64,000 bases of DNA. Origin: Mactra quadrangularis (Eukaryota > Mollusca > Bivalvia > Venerida > Mactridae). The position numbers and the translations under genes were made by a program. The stretch is from the NCBI GenBank assembly GCA_025267735.1, contig CM046298.1, positions 27,349,866-27,413,865 of the forward strand, in the 5' to 3' direction. Shown here one piece after another: positions 33,836-42,397 of this stretch; positions within the stretch are counted from its first letter, which is position 1, and each line of letters starts with the position of its first letter. The notes beneath the pieces are model-generated. The model was not told the origin of the DNA. It did not search any database and worked only from the letters and a program-made list of their open reading frames with translations.

Positions 33836-35161
33836 ATGTTACCTGACTTACCCAAACCATCCCCTGATAAACTATTACCATTGAAAGATTATAGTGAATC
33901 TGAAAGTTCAATATTGAGATTTGAGGACCAAGTAATGTTGCATGAAATTGCTCCATGTGGTGAACTATTAAAAAAAGTAACACCAATGGACCACTCCCAA
34001 GCTGTCAATAAGAATTATGACAGATTGAGGACAATATATATGAATTACAATAAAATATCTAAATTGTCGCCATCTAAAATAAAGAATGACAATAAACTTA
34101 AGAACTCTCTTTTGAATTACCTCAATATTGATCATTCAGATGATGAGATTTTCATTAAGGAATCTTTCCTTAAAAAGTTAGATAGTAAAAGGAAAGCCTT
34201 GATAACAAATAGTAATTTCGTTTTCGAACAGGAAACGGCCCAGGACAATGACTCTTCACCCTCACCGTCGCCCTCACCCCCTCATGTGACTCGTGACCCT
34301 GACGATGTTCAGAGGGAAAAAGACCAGGCGATTGACCGTATGTACACAACATACAATATTTTACCCGACGCTCCCCTGCCTGACAAGTGTTGGACTGAGA
34401 AACAGGGATATATCAGGACCTGTTTAGTGTGTGATCAGAACTATGGTTGCCTAAAGTGGCATGATCATTTGAGATCTACAGACCATATTATCCGTCGAAA
34501 TGTATTGACAAAATTACATAGTACCTGCTGGTTCAGGAGTATGGATATATATTTAGATGAACATATTCCTGAAGAGTGTCCCCACTGTATACCGTGGAAA
34601 GACAAATTACCTGAATATTTAACTAGTCATTTATATGATCATGAAACTTATGATCAAGACATGGACGAGATAGTCCAAATGTACATCACAGATGAATTGG
34701 AGATTGAACAAAAGCACAAATACTATTGTGGCAAGTGTCATGTTAATTGTGGTACAGAAAAGTACCTCAATAATCATAACAAATCAATGTTACATAGACT
34801 CATTTGCACAGACGAATTAGACAAATTAGTATATAACTGCTACTTATGTAAGAAGAGAATACTGACTAAATCTCTTTATATCAGTCATCTAAAAGAACAT
34901 AAGAATCAGTTTAAGAAAGACGTTGCAAAATGCTCCGTTAACCCCCCCCCCCCCCCCGACAAAGAGACAATTAGTAACCCCGACAAAGACAAAACTACGG
35001 AAGAAACTAATGAGGTATTGCCGATGGATGTAGTCAATAACACCACACCAACCAAGAGTAAGAGTAAATTAAATGACAGCGGTAACGACTTTACTCCCAG
35101 AACATTAAAGTCGTACTTCAATAAAGTTAATAATAAAAGTAAGTATAATTATATTTACTAA
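33836..35161 (+). CDS. Zinc-finger protein, likely N-terminal part of a spliced Rep
   Basis: A 441-codon ORF starts at the first ATG after the left arm. The N-terminal 190 residues are charged and contain a Ser-Pro run (about 140-150). Cys/His clusters follow: CLVCDQ...HDHLRSTDH (about 195-217), CPHC...HLYDH (about 247-268), YCGKCHVNC...HNKSMLH (about 298-322) and CYLCKK...HLKEH (about 334-353). These look like C2H2 fingers of the matrin or U1 type. A 15-base C run (about 34941-34955) codes for prolines. A GTAAGT donor at 35139 and an acceptor ending at 35276 would join it in frame to the Rep ORF, giving about 910 residues and dropping the last 7 codons. Its role is unknown; DNA binding is plausible. 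Confidence 0.8.
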   Translation: MLPDLPKPSPDKLLPLKDYSESESSILRFEDQVMLHEIAPCGELLKKVTPMDHSQAVNKNYDRLRTIYMNYNKISKLSPSKIKNDNKLKNSLLNYLNIDHSDDEIFIKESFLKKLDSKRKALITNSNFVFEQETAQDNDSSPSPSPSPPHVTRDPDDVQREKDQAIDRMYTTYNILPDAPLPDKCWTEKQGYIRTCLVCDQNYGCLKWHDHLRSTDHIIRRNVLTKLHSTCWFRSMDIYLDEHIPEECPHCIPWKDKLPEYLTSHLYDHETYDQDMDEIVQMYITDELEIEQKHKYYCGKCHVNCGTEKYLNNHNKSMLHRLICTDELDKLVYNCYLCKKRILTKSLYISHLKEHKNQFKKDVAKCSVNPPPPPDKETISNPDKDKTTEETNEVLPMDVVNNTTPTKSKSKLNDSGNDFTPRTLKSYFNKVNNKSKYNYIY

Positions 35162-35276
35162 TTTTATCATACATTTACTTACCTTATTATATATATATAC
35201 TTACCTTGACTTCTATTGCAGATAAGAAGATGTGAATAAAAAATGCATAACACTTACCTTTTTTTTTTACTTCCAG
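35139..35276 (+). other. Probable 138-bp intron joining the two + strand ORFs
   Basis: The donor is GTAAGT at 35139-35144. The acceptor is a pyrimidine tract followed by CTTCCAG ending at 35276. Reading phase is kept (one base before, two after). A second possible acceptor, TTCTATTGCAG, ends at 35221. Splicing is inferred from signals and phase only. Confidence 0.7.
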
Positions 35277-36706
35277 CAACTGTAAATTGTGAAAAGTGTT
35301 CCAAGGACATTTCAAGGAAGAATATTTCTCGACATCGTAAATTGTGCTCTGGTAAGAAATGTAGCAGTAATATACCAACAGAAACAGGAGATAATGCAGA
35401 ACAATCAGGTTCATTTTATTGTAAATGTTGTGATCAGGATTTAAAGTCTGCATTCAATTATGGCAGACATTTGAAAACAAAAAGACATAATCGTAATGAT
35501 AATCTGCAACTAAGTAATAATGAACGTGAAAATATACCCAGTGATAACCAAAAGTTGGGAGAAGTCAGATTAGAGTCAGAGGCTGCCACTGGAGGACGTA
35601 ATTTCTTTATAACATTTAATAATCCGTGTAAATATTATGTGGCTAAGAAAATATTACAAAAAATTTGCAAGTGTTTCCTTTGTGAATTGTCTTTTCCAAA
35701 CATTGGAGCCTTAAACAGACACAATTTATCTGCTCAACATTCTATTAAATTAAAGGCATACAAAAAGAGGATTAAGAACACTCACCTGCGATTAAGATCT
35801 GACTCCAGGAAGGATAACATTGATAAAATTAAATCATTTGCAAGCTCTTTTGTTGTAGGGAATGAATATTCAGATAATACCAGTTTGCTACCTTACTCAC
35901 ATTGCCATATGTTTCTACAAAGTGAGGAAAAACATACATTTGACGAAGTGAAATCTAAGATCAGGAAATATACACGTGCAACTGTGACAGATATACAACG
36001 ACCCAGAGATGTGAAAGCTGTAGTGAAATACGTCACTAAACAGGACACAAATGCTGTTGTAGTAAACGTGCCTGTTAAGGATTGTTCCCCTCAGTTCAAG
36101 GCACGACTATACTTTAGACAAGGGTACGAAACCGGCGTGAATTTGGGTCACCAATTGCCATCTTCCGTTGCGATGTGTGACCGCCCAATATTTATGGATG
36201 CATACAAAGAAGAAGTGAAAATCAATGAAATGATAGACCTTTATCATTGTACTCAAATAGTAAATCTGAAACCCTGGCAAAAGGAATTGATTGAACTCAT
36301 TAATAATACTAATAGTAGAGAGATATTATGGATTGTAGATACAGATGGTGGACAGGGTAAGTCCACATTTGCAAAATATTTAATTGCACATCGTGGAGGG
36401 GTGATATTCAATGATTTTAATTTTAGGGAAAATTTTTATATATACAATAAAGAGTCCTTAGTCATTTTTGATGTTGCCAGGGATACTGACAGTGCTGAAA
36501 TAGAGAATTTGTACCTTCTTGAAAAATTGAAGGATGGCTACGGAATTAGTAAAAAGTATGTCCCAGTCGTAAAATCCTTTATGCCACCTGCAGTCCTTGT
36601 ATTTTCAAATCATTTTCCTTTAAAGGATAAACTGTCATTAGATCGTTGGAGTGTTCATAGTATTATCGGTGAGAATCTACTGAGATGTGATGAGTATAAT
36701 CGTTAA
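35243..36706 (+). CDS. CRESS-type Rep: HUH endonuclease plus SF3 helicase
   Basis: Residue numbers are for the 487-codon frame from 35243. Two zinc-finger-like clusters come first (C16-C19-H31-C35; C60-C63-H76-H82). The HUH nickase has motif I FITFNN (122-127), motif II HCHMFL (220-225) and motif III YVTK with the likely catalytic Tyr263. The SF3 helicase has Walker A GGQGKST (369-375), Walker B VIFDVAR (407-413) and motif C VFSNHFP (453-459). Such proteins nick an origin and start rolling-circle or rolling-hairpin replication. An extra C2H2 finger (C144-C147-H160-H166) sits between motifs I and II. All catalytic residues are present. The true start is probably in the upstream ORF by splicing, since the ATG at 35243 lies inside the predicted intron. 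Confidence 0.92.
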   Translation: MHNTYLFFLLPATVNCEKCSKDISRKNISRHRKLCSGKKCSSNIPTETGDNAEQSGSFYCKCCDQDLKSAFNYGRHLKTKRHNRNDNLQLSNNERENIPSDNQKLGEVRLESEAATGGRNFFITFNNPCKYYVAKKILQKICKCFLCELSFPNIGALNRHNLSAQHSIKLKAYKKRIKNTHLRLRSDSRKDNIDKIKSFASSFVVGNEYSDNTSLLPYSHCHMFLQSEEKHTFDEVKSKIRKYTRATVTDIQRPRDVKAVVKYVTKQDTNAVVVNVPVKDCSPQFKARLYFRQGYETGVNLGHQLPSSVAMCDRPIFMDAYKEEVKINEMIDLYHCTQIVNLKPWQKELIELINNTNSREILWIVDTDGGQGKSTFAKYLIAHRGGVIFNDFNFRENFYIYNKESLVIFDVARDTDSAEIENLYLLEKLKDGYGISKKYVPVVKSFMPPAVLVFSNHFPLKDKLSLDRWSVHSIIGENLLRCDEYNR

Positions 36707-36720
36707 TGATTATTGCATTT

Positions 36721-36884
36721 AAAAGACTCCATAACTTCAGTGTTAATTGGTTTGTAAATAAAAAGACTCCATAACTTAAGTGTTAAATGGTTTGTACATA
36801 AATCTGTGATATTTTGTATATGTAAATATGTAAATAAATGTGTAAATATGTAAATACTACAAGTCGTTTGTTGATTTTTTTATT
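36721..36884. terminator. Convergent poly(A) region
   Basis: A 41-bp unit (AAAGACTCCATAACTTMAGT...) occurs twice at 36721-36801. AATAAA for the + transcript is at 36757-36762. AATAAA on the minus strand lies at 36879-36884, 138 bp past the fibre-like ORF stop. The two transcripts would end back to back with little overlap. Confidence 0.65.
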
Positions 36885-37021
36885 TTTTATTATAAAATAA
36901 CATGAGCAAGAACATATAACAACATACGATGAACAAGAACAACAATAATGAGCAAGAAACAAGTAACGGAACAATGAGCAAGAACTACATATATAATTTG
37001 AGCAATAAATGACATACATTT

Positions 37022-38260
37022 TCACGGTGTGTAAGCACCTACTATGTTGTGATACCTGTTGTAAGTTTTACTATCTTCCACAGGTATGATATCACCATAG
37101 TTAAATTTTAAGTAAGTGCAATCATCCAGTAGGATTATATTCGAACCAGCTATAGTAATAACAGGCACTGGATCATCACTCCACTCATCCCCTTGAACAG
37201 AATTGAACATTAAACCTAAATCAGCAGACGAAGTACCTGCATAATGTTTACCCTTATCTATAAATATAAAAGTGTATGAATCCTGAAACACCTGTGTACT
37301 TTCATGAAAAATCATCACATAAGTCCATCCATGTAATACACTAATAATGCTGCCTTTTGACTGATGATGAACTGTAGCTGTGGTAAGTACATCCCCCATT
37401 TTATCCATATCATTCAATTTTAAAGTGATCCGTTGGAAGTGGTTATATTCCCTGACTACCTTGTTAAAGTTCTGTACAAATTTGGTAAGGGCTGATGGGG
37501 TGTTTGACATAGGAGTATTAGACTGGAAATCATTTGAATGTCTCCTGTATATATATTGATAAATTCTAAGAGACCATTCATGATGCATTGTTTGCATAGC
37601 GTACATGAGGTAATGGTGAAAAATAAAGTAATTATGAAACTTTCCCTTACTTAATGAATCAAGTTCTAAATTGATATCCCTAATCTGATCAGACACAACG
37701 GTTGCGTGTGTTGATACCTGTTCAGAAACATGCGCCAATAGGTTGGTATTTGAAGTAACGATGTTGGTTAGATCGTCCAATGAAGATGTATTTACCTTAG
37801 TTGATAACGAAGTTTGCAAGTTATCTATGCTATCTTGTAATTTAGTTTCTAAAGCATTTAAACTGACTACAGTTGCATGATCACCAGTACTTAAATAATT
37901 TTGAACTGCTGCGCTTAGTGCCACCAATTGCTCTCTTAACTGATCATATTGAGTTGTGTCAGAAACTTTTACATTTAATGCATCCACTTGTTGTTTTAAC
38001 TGATCGTACAGAGATGTGTCTCCAACCGTTGCACTTAATGTATCCACTTGTTGTTTTAACTGATCGTACAGAGATGTGTCTCCAACCGTTGCACTTAATG
38101 TATCCACTTGTTGTTTTAACTGATCGTATTGGGTTGTATCAGTTACAGGCCCTTCAGTATTAGATTTTAAATCTTCTATTTGTTTCTCCAATTCCGTAAT
38201 TCTGTCCGCATTATTATTTATTAAAGTGTTATTGTTTGTACTTTCACTGCGAAGGTCCAT
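37022..38260 (-). CDS. Coiled-coil, fibre-like protein of the Rep element
   Basis: The 412-codon ORF starts at an ATG at 38260. Residues ~15-215 are a long coiled coil with YDQLKQQVDTLSATVGDTSL repeated; at DNA level a 60-bp unit (20 codons) is repeated almost exactly at 37981-38040, 38041-38100 and partly at 38101. The C-terminal ~190 residues look globular and beta-rich, with no known family recognised. A shaft plus C-terminal head resembles viral attachment fibres, but this is inference from architecture. The frame is also open upstream to 38356, where the slippery site lies, so the protein may be made as a C-terminal extension of the 440-aa product. Confidence 0.85.
   Translation of the reverse strand: MDLRSESTNNNTLINNNADRITELEKQIEDLKSNTEGPVTDTTQYDQLKQQVDTLSATVGDTSLYDQLKQQVDTLSATVGDTSLYDQLKQQVDALNVKVSDTTQYDQLREQLVALSAAVQNYLSTGDHATVVSLNALETKLQDSIDNLQTSLSTKVNTSSLDDLTNIVTSNTNLLAHVSEQVSTHATVVSDQIRDINLELDSLSKGKFHNYFIFHHYLMYAMQTMHHEWSLRIYQYIYRRHSNDFQSNTPMSNTPSALTKFVQNFNKVVREYNHFQRITLKLNDMDKMGDVLTTATVHHQSKGSIISVLHGWTYVMIFHESTQVFQDSYTFIFIDKGKHYAGTSSADLGLMFNSVQGDEWSDDPVPVITIAGSNIILLDDCTYLKFNYGDIIPVEDSKTYNRYHNIVGAYTP
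37920..38150 (-). repeat. 60-bp tandem repeat within the fibre-like ORF
   Basis: Lines starting at 37981 and 38041 are identical for 59 of 60 bases, and the next and previous units are partly alike. The period is a multiple of three, so the reading frame is kept. Confidence 0.9.
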
Positions 38261-38349
38261 GCCAAGTTCCTTTATTAAATTGGCTGTTGTTTGGTCACCG
38301 GTATTTTGATATCTCTGATATTGTGTGTTAACAATTTCGTCATCGATAT

Positions 38350-39672
38350 TTACAAGTTTTTTGGAAATTCAGGGACTAAATCACCTTGTTCAAAAACACT
38401 GTCTGGTGAAAAAATTCCACCATCATCCATACCACCCATGGTACCATCTTCCTTCCGAAATATGTTCATCATATCCACCCCATATACCCTGGCTGGACCA
38501 GTAACAAAAGTAGTGATATTAGATTGCATTTTATTGTCGTCATTGGAGTCTTGTTGTGTTTTACCATCAGCATAATATTTAAACTCTTTTACATCTTCCA
38601 TGACCTTAATAACTTCCCGAACACCCTTTAAACTATTTAAATAAAGTGTACCATATTTAACTTTCACCTTTTCATACTCTATTCTTAACTTTATATTAAT
38701 ATCATCCAAGCTACCAAGCTTTGTGAAATTTGGTTGCATTATACCAACTACTATACCATCAGCAAAGTAATCATTTGGGTATTGCTCACACATCAAATCA
38801 TTTACATTATATCTCTCTTTTTCATAATGACCTAGTTCAATTTTATTCAAAGAATCAAGGTAATAATTATGATCAAGTTGTTCTCCCGTTACTGGATTTT
38901 TTGGATTCTTACTTCCGAATTGACTAATATAAGAACCTGAAGAAGAACCGTCCACACACCAACAGTAATACTCACTCCAGATTCGTGGTGGAGATAGATT
39001 TCTCATCATTCTGTACCATTCAATTTTTTTCATATTTGTGTTACGAGCTAAGGCATTTTTAGTAATCATGTCATGCTCCCACATATATTTTAACATAGCA
39101 ATAAAACCAGCCTTAGTTGTACATATTGTGAAAAAATCAGTTCCATATTTACGTTTCCACCCTCTAATACTCTCAACAGGGTGTCCAATATCCAAATTAG
39201 TTAGTACTTGCTGCTCAAATCTGAATGAATCCATATCTGTTTTTGTTGTTAGCATCAACGATTTTTCATTGTATGGTAGATTTGCTTCCTCAGTCGCAGT
39301 GTCCTTTGTCAATAGTTCTTGAGCTTTTTGGGGAAAAATTGGTTTGAAATTATTAGGTAAAGTTTCAGATAATACCTCTATATTAAGTATTCTGGGAACT
39401 TCAACCTCTGTATCAAATCCATTTGTAAATCTACACTGGTTAGTCATAGTTGCCTTTTGTATAAGATCCTCACAGTCTTCAAATTTGACACCAAATGCAT
39501 ATCCTGGAAATTTTTTGTCTGTCTCCTCGAAGTCTTGTTCTTTTTGATCCCAATCTAATGTATCATCGTCTATATAAAGATTGATGTCCACTACGTGTGA
39601 TGTCTTGGGTCTTTTAATATCCCTAGTCGCTGACATAATGCTTGTTCCTGCTCTACGTTTGCATCCAACCAT
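38350..39672 (-). CDS. 440-aa candidate structural protein of the Rep element
   Basis: The ORF begins at 39672 (a second Met follows at codon 13) and stops at 38350. The N terminus is basic (CKRRAGTS, IKRPKTS), like a nuclear signal or nucleic-acid-binding arm. The middle is rich in Trp, Tyr and Met (WEHDMITKNALARN, WSEYYCWCVDG). The C terminus is Gly/Asp-rich. No family was recognised. Its position as the promoter-proximal gene of the strand opposite Rep matches the place of capsid genes in ambisense small DNA viruses, so capsid protein is the leading guess. It ends at a -1 slippery heptamer. Confidence 0.8.
   Translation of the reverse strand: MVGCKRRAGTSIMSATRDIKRPKTSHVVDINLYIDDDTLDWDQKEQDFEETDKKFPGYAFGVKFEDCEDLIQKATMTNQCRFTNGFDTEVEVPRILNIEVLSETLPNNFKPIFPQKAQELLTKDTATEEANLPYNEKSLMLTTKTDMDSFRFEQQVLTNLDIGHPVESIRGWKRKYGTDFFTICTTKAGFIAMLKYMWEHDMITKNALARNTNMKKIEWYRMMRNLSPPRIWSEYYCWCVDGSSSGSYISQFGSKNPKNPVTGEQLDHNYYLDSLNKIELGHYEKERYNVNDLMCEQYPNDYFADGIVVGIMQPNFTKLGSLDDINIKLRIEYEKVKVKYGTLYLNSLKGVREVIKVMEDVKEFKYYADGKTQQDSNDDNKMQSNITTFVTGPARVYGVDMMNIFRKEDGTMGGMDDGGIFSPDSVFEQGDLVPEFPKNL
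38356..38362 (-). promoter_or_regulatory. Candidate -1 ribosomal frameshift site A AAA AAC
   Basis: On the minus strand the zero frame reads CCA AAA AAC TTG TAA, so the heptamer A AAA AAC is in the correct phase one codon before the stop. After a -1 slip the frame runs 32 sense codons without a stop and enters the ATG of the fibre-like ORF in frame. The fusion would be about 883 residues. Downstream pairing is only weak (ATTGT/ACAAT inside ATATC/GATAT). Confidence 0.65.
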
Positions 39673-40149
39673 TTTTTTATCTATGAATATAAAATAAAAA
39701 CAGTCTTATACTTTGCCGTAATCAGTGTCCTATTGATTGAATATGCAATTGGATGAATTTAATTAAATTACTAAGTATTAACAATTGCATACCTTTGTAT
39801 AGTCTGTAATTTTCGTTTGATTAAACCTCTCTTCTCCTTCCGTCAAGCAAGTCTTCCGCTCTTCCACCTTCCTTTTCCTTAATCTTAGGACGCGGGGCAT
39901 ATACACCTAATATGTATGTAATTACACTGTACCTGCAATAAAAAACAAAAACATACGATTAATTTGATCGCTCAATTTGATAATATTTACATTAAATTCA
40001 TGTAATATAAATTAAATATCATCTTACCAGTATGTTTTGTCGTCCTTTTGATCAAACAGGAACAATCCTGATATTGCAGTTATTAAAATAATTAATAAAA
40101 ACGTAACCTGCACATCTACTTCCTGTTTGTCGCATATTTTTAGATTTTT
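39673..40149. other. Right non-coding arm of the Rep element
   Basis: It probably holds the promoter of the minus-strand genes. From about 40107 it matches the short copy (CATCTACTTCCTGTTTGTCG). About 42 bases present in the short copy just before the right inverted repeat are absent here. Confidence 0.5.
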
Positions 40150-40190
40150 GCGGGGTATCACTAGTGAGCATTAGCTCACAGATTTACTTG
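40150..40190. repeat. Right inverted repeat and terminal stem-loop
   Basis: GCGGGGTAT (40150-40158) is the inverse of the left end. GTGAGC ATTA GCTCAC (40164-40179) forms a 6-bp stem with a 4-base loop, and the element ends ACTTG 11 bases after the stem. An inverted repeat set back from the 3' end and followed by a hairpin resembles Helitron2/Helentron ends. Confidence 0.8.
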
Positions 40191-40349
40191 TTTGTTAGTA
40201 TTAACTCATTTTGTCAGAGATCAACCATAATATTAGACTTACTGGAGTTTAATTTAAGTTTTCTTGCCTTTAAATTGACTTTGTTATCGCCAATGACGTT
40301 TTCTTAATACGAATCCTTTCATAGAAATTTCTTACATCCATTGTAGAAT

Positions 40350-40572
40350 TATTTTAACGTCCCATTTAACACATATACATTGGTCATATAAACGACGGTC
40401 AGCTCTTCCTACTAAAGGTTTCCTGGACACTTATCTATCACCAGTACTAACTTACCCTACCACGAGGCCGACAACTCATGTATAGGGTTTGACCTGCCGC
40501 ATCTGGGTTTCGAACCCTTGATCTTTGGATTCGAAGTCAGATATGCTTACCACTACGCCACCGACGCGGCTT
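40350..40572 (-). mobile_element. SINE-A, complete-looking copy
   Basis: On the minus strand GCCGCGTCGGTGGCGTAGTG starts a tRNA-like head with A box TGGCGTAGTGG and B box GGGTTCGAAACCC. The body ends GTTAAATGGGACGTTAAAAT. A second, older copy lies at 9673-9870. Confidence 0.85.
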
Positions 40573-41439
40573 ATATCCAATGCAGAATTCTATGGCGAAT
40601 TCGAAAGTGGAAAGAAAAATCATGTTGCTCTGTCATTTTTTAAAGAAAAATTGAAGTTTCCATGGTGAAGTCTTACCAAATTGCCCAATTTAATTCAAGG
40701 CACTTAAAATCTTACAGATAATTTACGCGAACATAACGAACATGAATAAATTTGCACACAAAATAACTATATTTACGTTGTACTTCAGTAATTATTCCAT
40801 CTGTACCTATTCAGCATAATTCAGCTAGTAAGAAATTTCCCCACATAGTAATAATGAAAGAAAAAACATATGTTCTGCAAAAAAAGATTAAAAAATCATT
40901 CATAATCTTAAGTATGTTATTCAAAATTCGATGAAAAATAAAAAAAAATGTGAATAAAAGCCTATGTCACCATGTTAGTTTCTTCATGAAACGGTTGATT
41001 CTATGGCAACCCTATTCGCCAAATATCATAAATTTCTATCAAAATATTTTGAATTCAATTTATGTCTTGCTTACTTTATCAACCAAAATTACATACATAC
41101 AAACACATAATTATATCTCATGATATTGAAATCTTTAAAATCAAGCACTTTTCAAGGTCTGTACGAACCCTGTCTAACAAGCCTTGGGAAATCGAACACC
41201 TTGAAGTTATGTGACTTATGTCTTATTAGTATGCATGCATGGCTGCTTGCTTTCTAACCATATGAGGAAATGTTTCAAAACAATATGCAGTGGCACAGAA
41301 GTTATACTTGCTTTCCGATGTTGTATAGAATGCCATTGCTGACTGTCAATACAGTAACCTGTGTTCCACCAGGGGAAATAGACTGTTCCGGCACGATATA
41401 TTGATTGAATACCATTGCGTGAAAATTTGAAAATAATGT
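40573..41439. other. Spacer
   Basis: AT-rich, no gene recognised. Confidence 0.3.
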
Positions 41440-41580
41440 CCATTTTCCTGCATTGATAAGGTACATGTAGAAGTTTCCAGTCGTGTGGAAGGGTAGGTGA
41501 GTACTGGTTATCTATAGACAGGGTCCGTGGCTAGGTTAGGTGCGCTGGACGCCATAAGATGATCTAAATTATGTCGACAC
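41440..41580 (+). repeat. SINE-C fragment
   Basis: It matches the SINE at 27970 in the opposite orientation (GGGTAGGTGAGTACTGGTT, GGCTAGGTTAGGTGCGCTGG). Minus-strand ORFs here are by-products. Confidence 0.6.
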
Positions 41581-42048
41581 CGCTTTAAACCCAGTAAAAA
41601 AAGAATCCTCTCTTGACACAGCTGATGATAGTGTAATAACTGTATGCTGCATGTTTTGTGAAGAGTAGTTGTCTCCATGGCACAATAAAATAAGGGTATA
41701 GTGAACATTACGTTCTGCTTTCTTCAGCTCAGGTAGTGTGATGGGCGCTGTGACTTCAACGATGTCATTGTCGACATACCCCAGAGAGAGTATCTAATTC
41801 CCTGACATATACCCTTTTTCAGCTACAGCACAATTTGCTCTGTTCTTCTTAATTGCTCTGTTCTTCTTAATTGCTTAATTGTAGCGGAGTCGTGACACCG
41901 TTTTGGTGCTTTAGAAGAAACCATATTGTTGTTGTTTTTCCAAGTAAGTTTGTTTGATTTTGGGTTTAAATATTAAGGTTGAATGTCAGCAACGCTGTCA
42001 AATTAAAACATGACGTCATTTAGAGTAGAAACTCAATTTTGTCCCTTG

Positions 42049-42271
42049 GGCCACAACAAGTTGATCATATGTTCTACGGTTTTTTCTGGAAAAAAAATGG
42101 GGCGAGCAAGCGAAGAAAAAAAAATAAAAAAAGTCTTTATTCACTTGCTTTACATAGCGGTTTGACCTAATTTTTATGAGCGAGCGAGGAAATATTTTTT
42201 TTTTTTTGTAAAAACAGTCAAAATCAAGGTGCGAGCAAATCCATAGAACATATGATCAATTTGTTGTGGCC
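42049..42271. mobile_element. MITE-2 copy 1
   Basis: Inverted ends: GGCCACAACAAGTTGATCAT at the left and ATGATCAATTTGTTGTGGCC at the right, extending about 31 bp. The interior has GCGAGCAAGCGAAG and a run near CGGTTTGACC. Copy 2 is at 57184-57406. Confidence 0.85.
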
Positions 42272-42397
42272 TTGACTGTAAATTGGTTGAAAATTTGAAT
42301 AGAAAACTATATTTTTTCGATAATTCATTTATTTCGATAATTGGTCCCCTGAGGCTAGTTTTATCAATTTCTAATTAACAGATTTAATACGAATGAA

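Larger units (their letters stand above)
33656..40190. mobile_element. Rep-encoding virus-like/transposon-like element, 6.5 kb
   Basis: The unit has a left terminal hairpin, two + strand ORFs (zinc-finger protein and HUH-SF3 Rep), two - strand ORFs converging on them, and a right stem-loop. The left 176 bp and right ~80 bp match the two ends of a 300-bp gene-free element at 59640-59939. The ambisense layout recalls densoviruses, the Rep recalls CRESS-DNA viruses, and the ends (inverted repeat plus 3' stem-loop) recall Helentron-type elements. All four main ORFs are open, so the copy is young. No target duplication is seen; the flanks are T on both sides. Whether it is an integrated virus, a virus-derived transposon, or a virus inserted in a transposon is not settled by the sequence. 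Confidence 0.8.

Noticed and set aside
35170..35260. ACTTACCTT occurring three times in the predicted intron
   Set aside because: Read on the other strand these look like splice donors, but no minus-strand gene is there; the motif is short and AT-rich, so no role is claimed.
37873..38163. 96-codon + strand ORF with repeats
   Set aside because: It is the antisense reading of the 60-bp coiled-coil repeats.
40195..40206. TAGTATTAAC, close to the CRESS origin nonamer TAGTATTAC
   Set aside because: It differs at the final base, lies just outside the element's right end and is absent near the left hairpin and in the short copy, so chance in AT-rich DNA is likelier.
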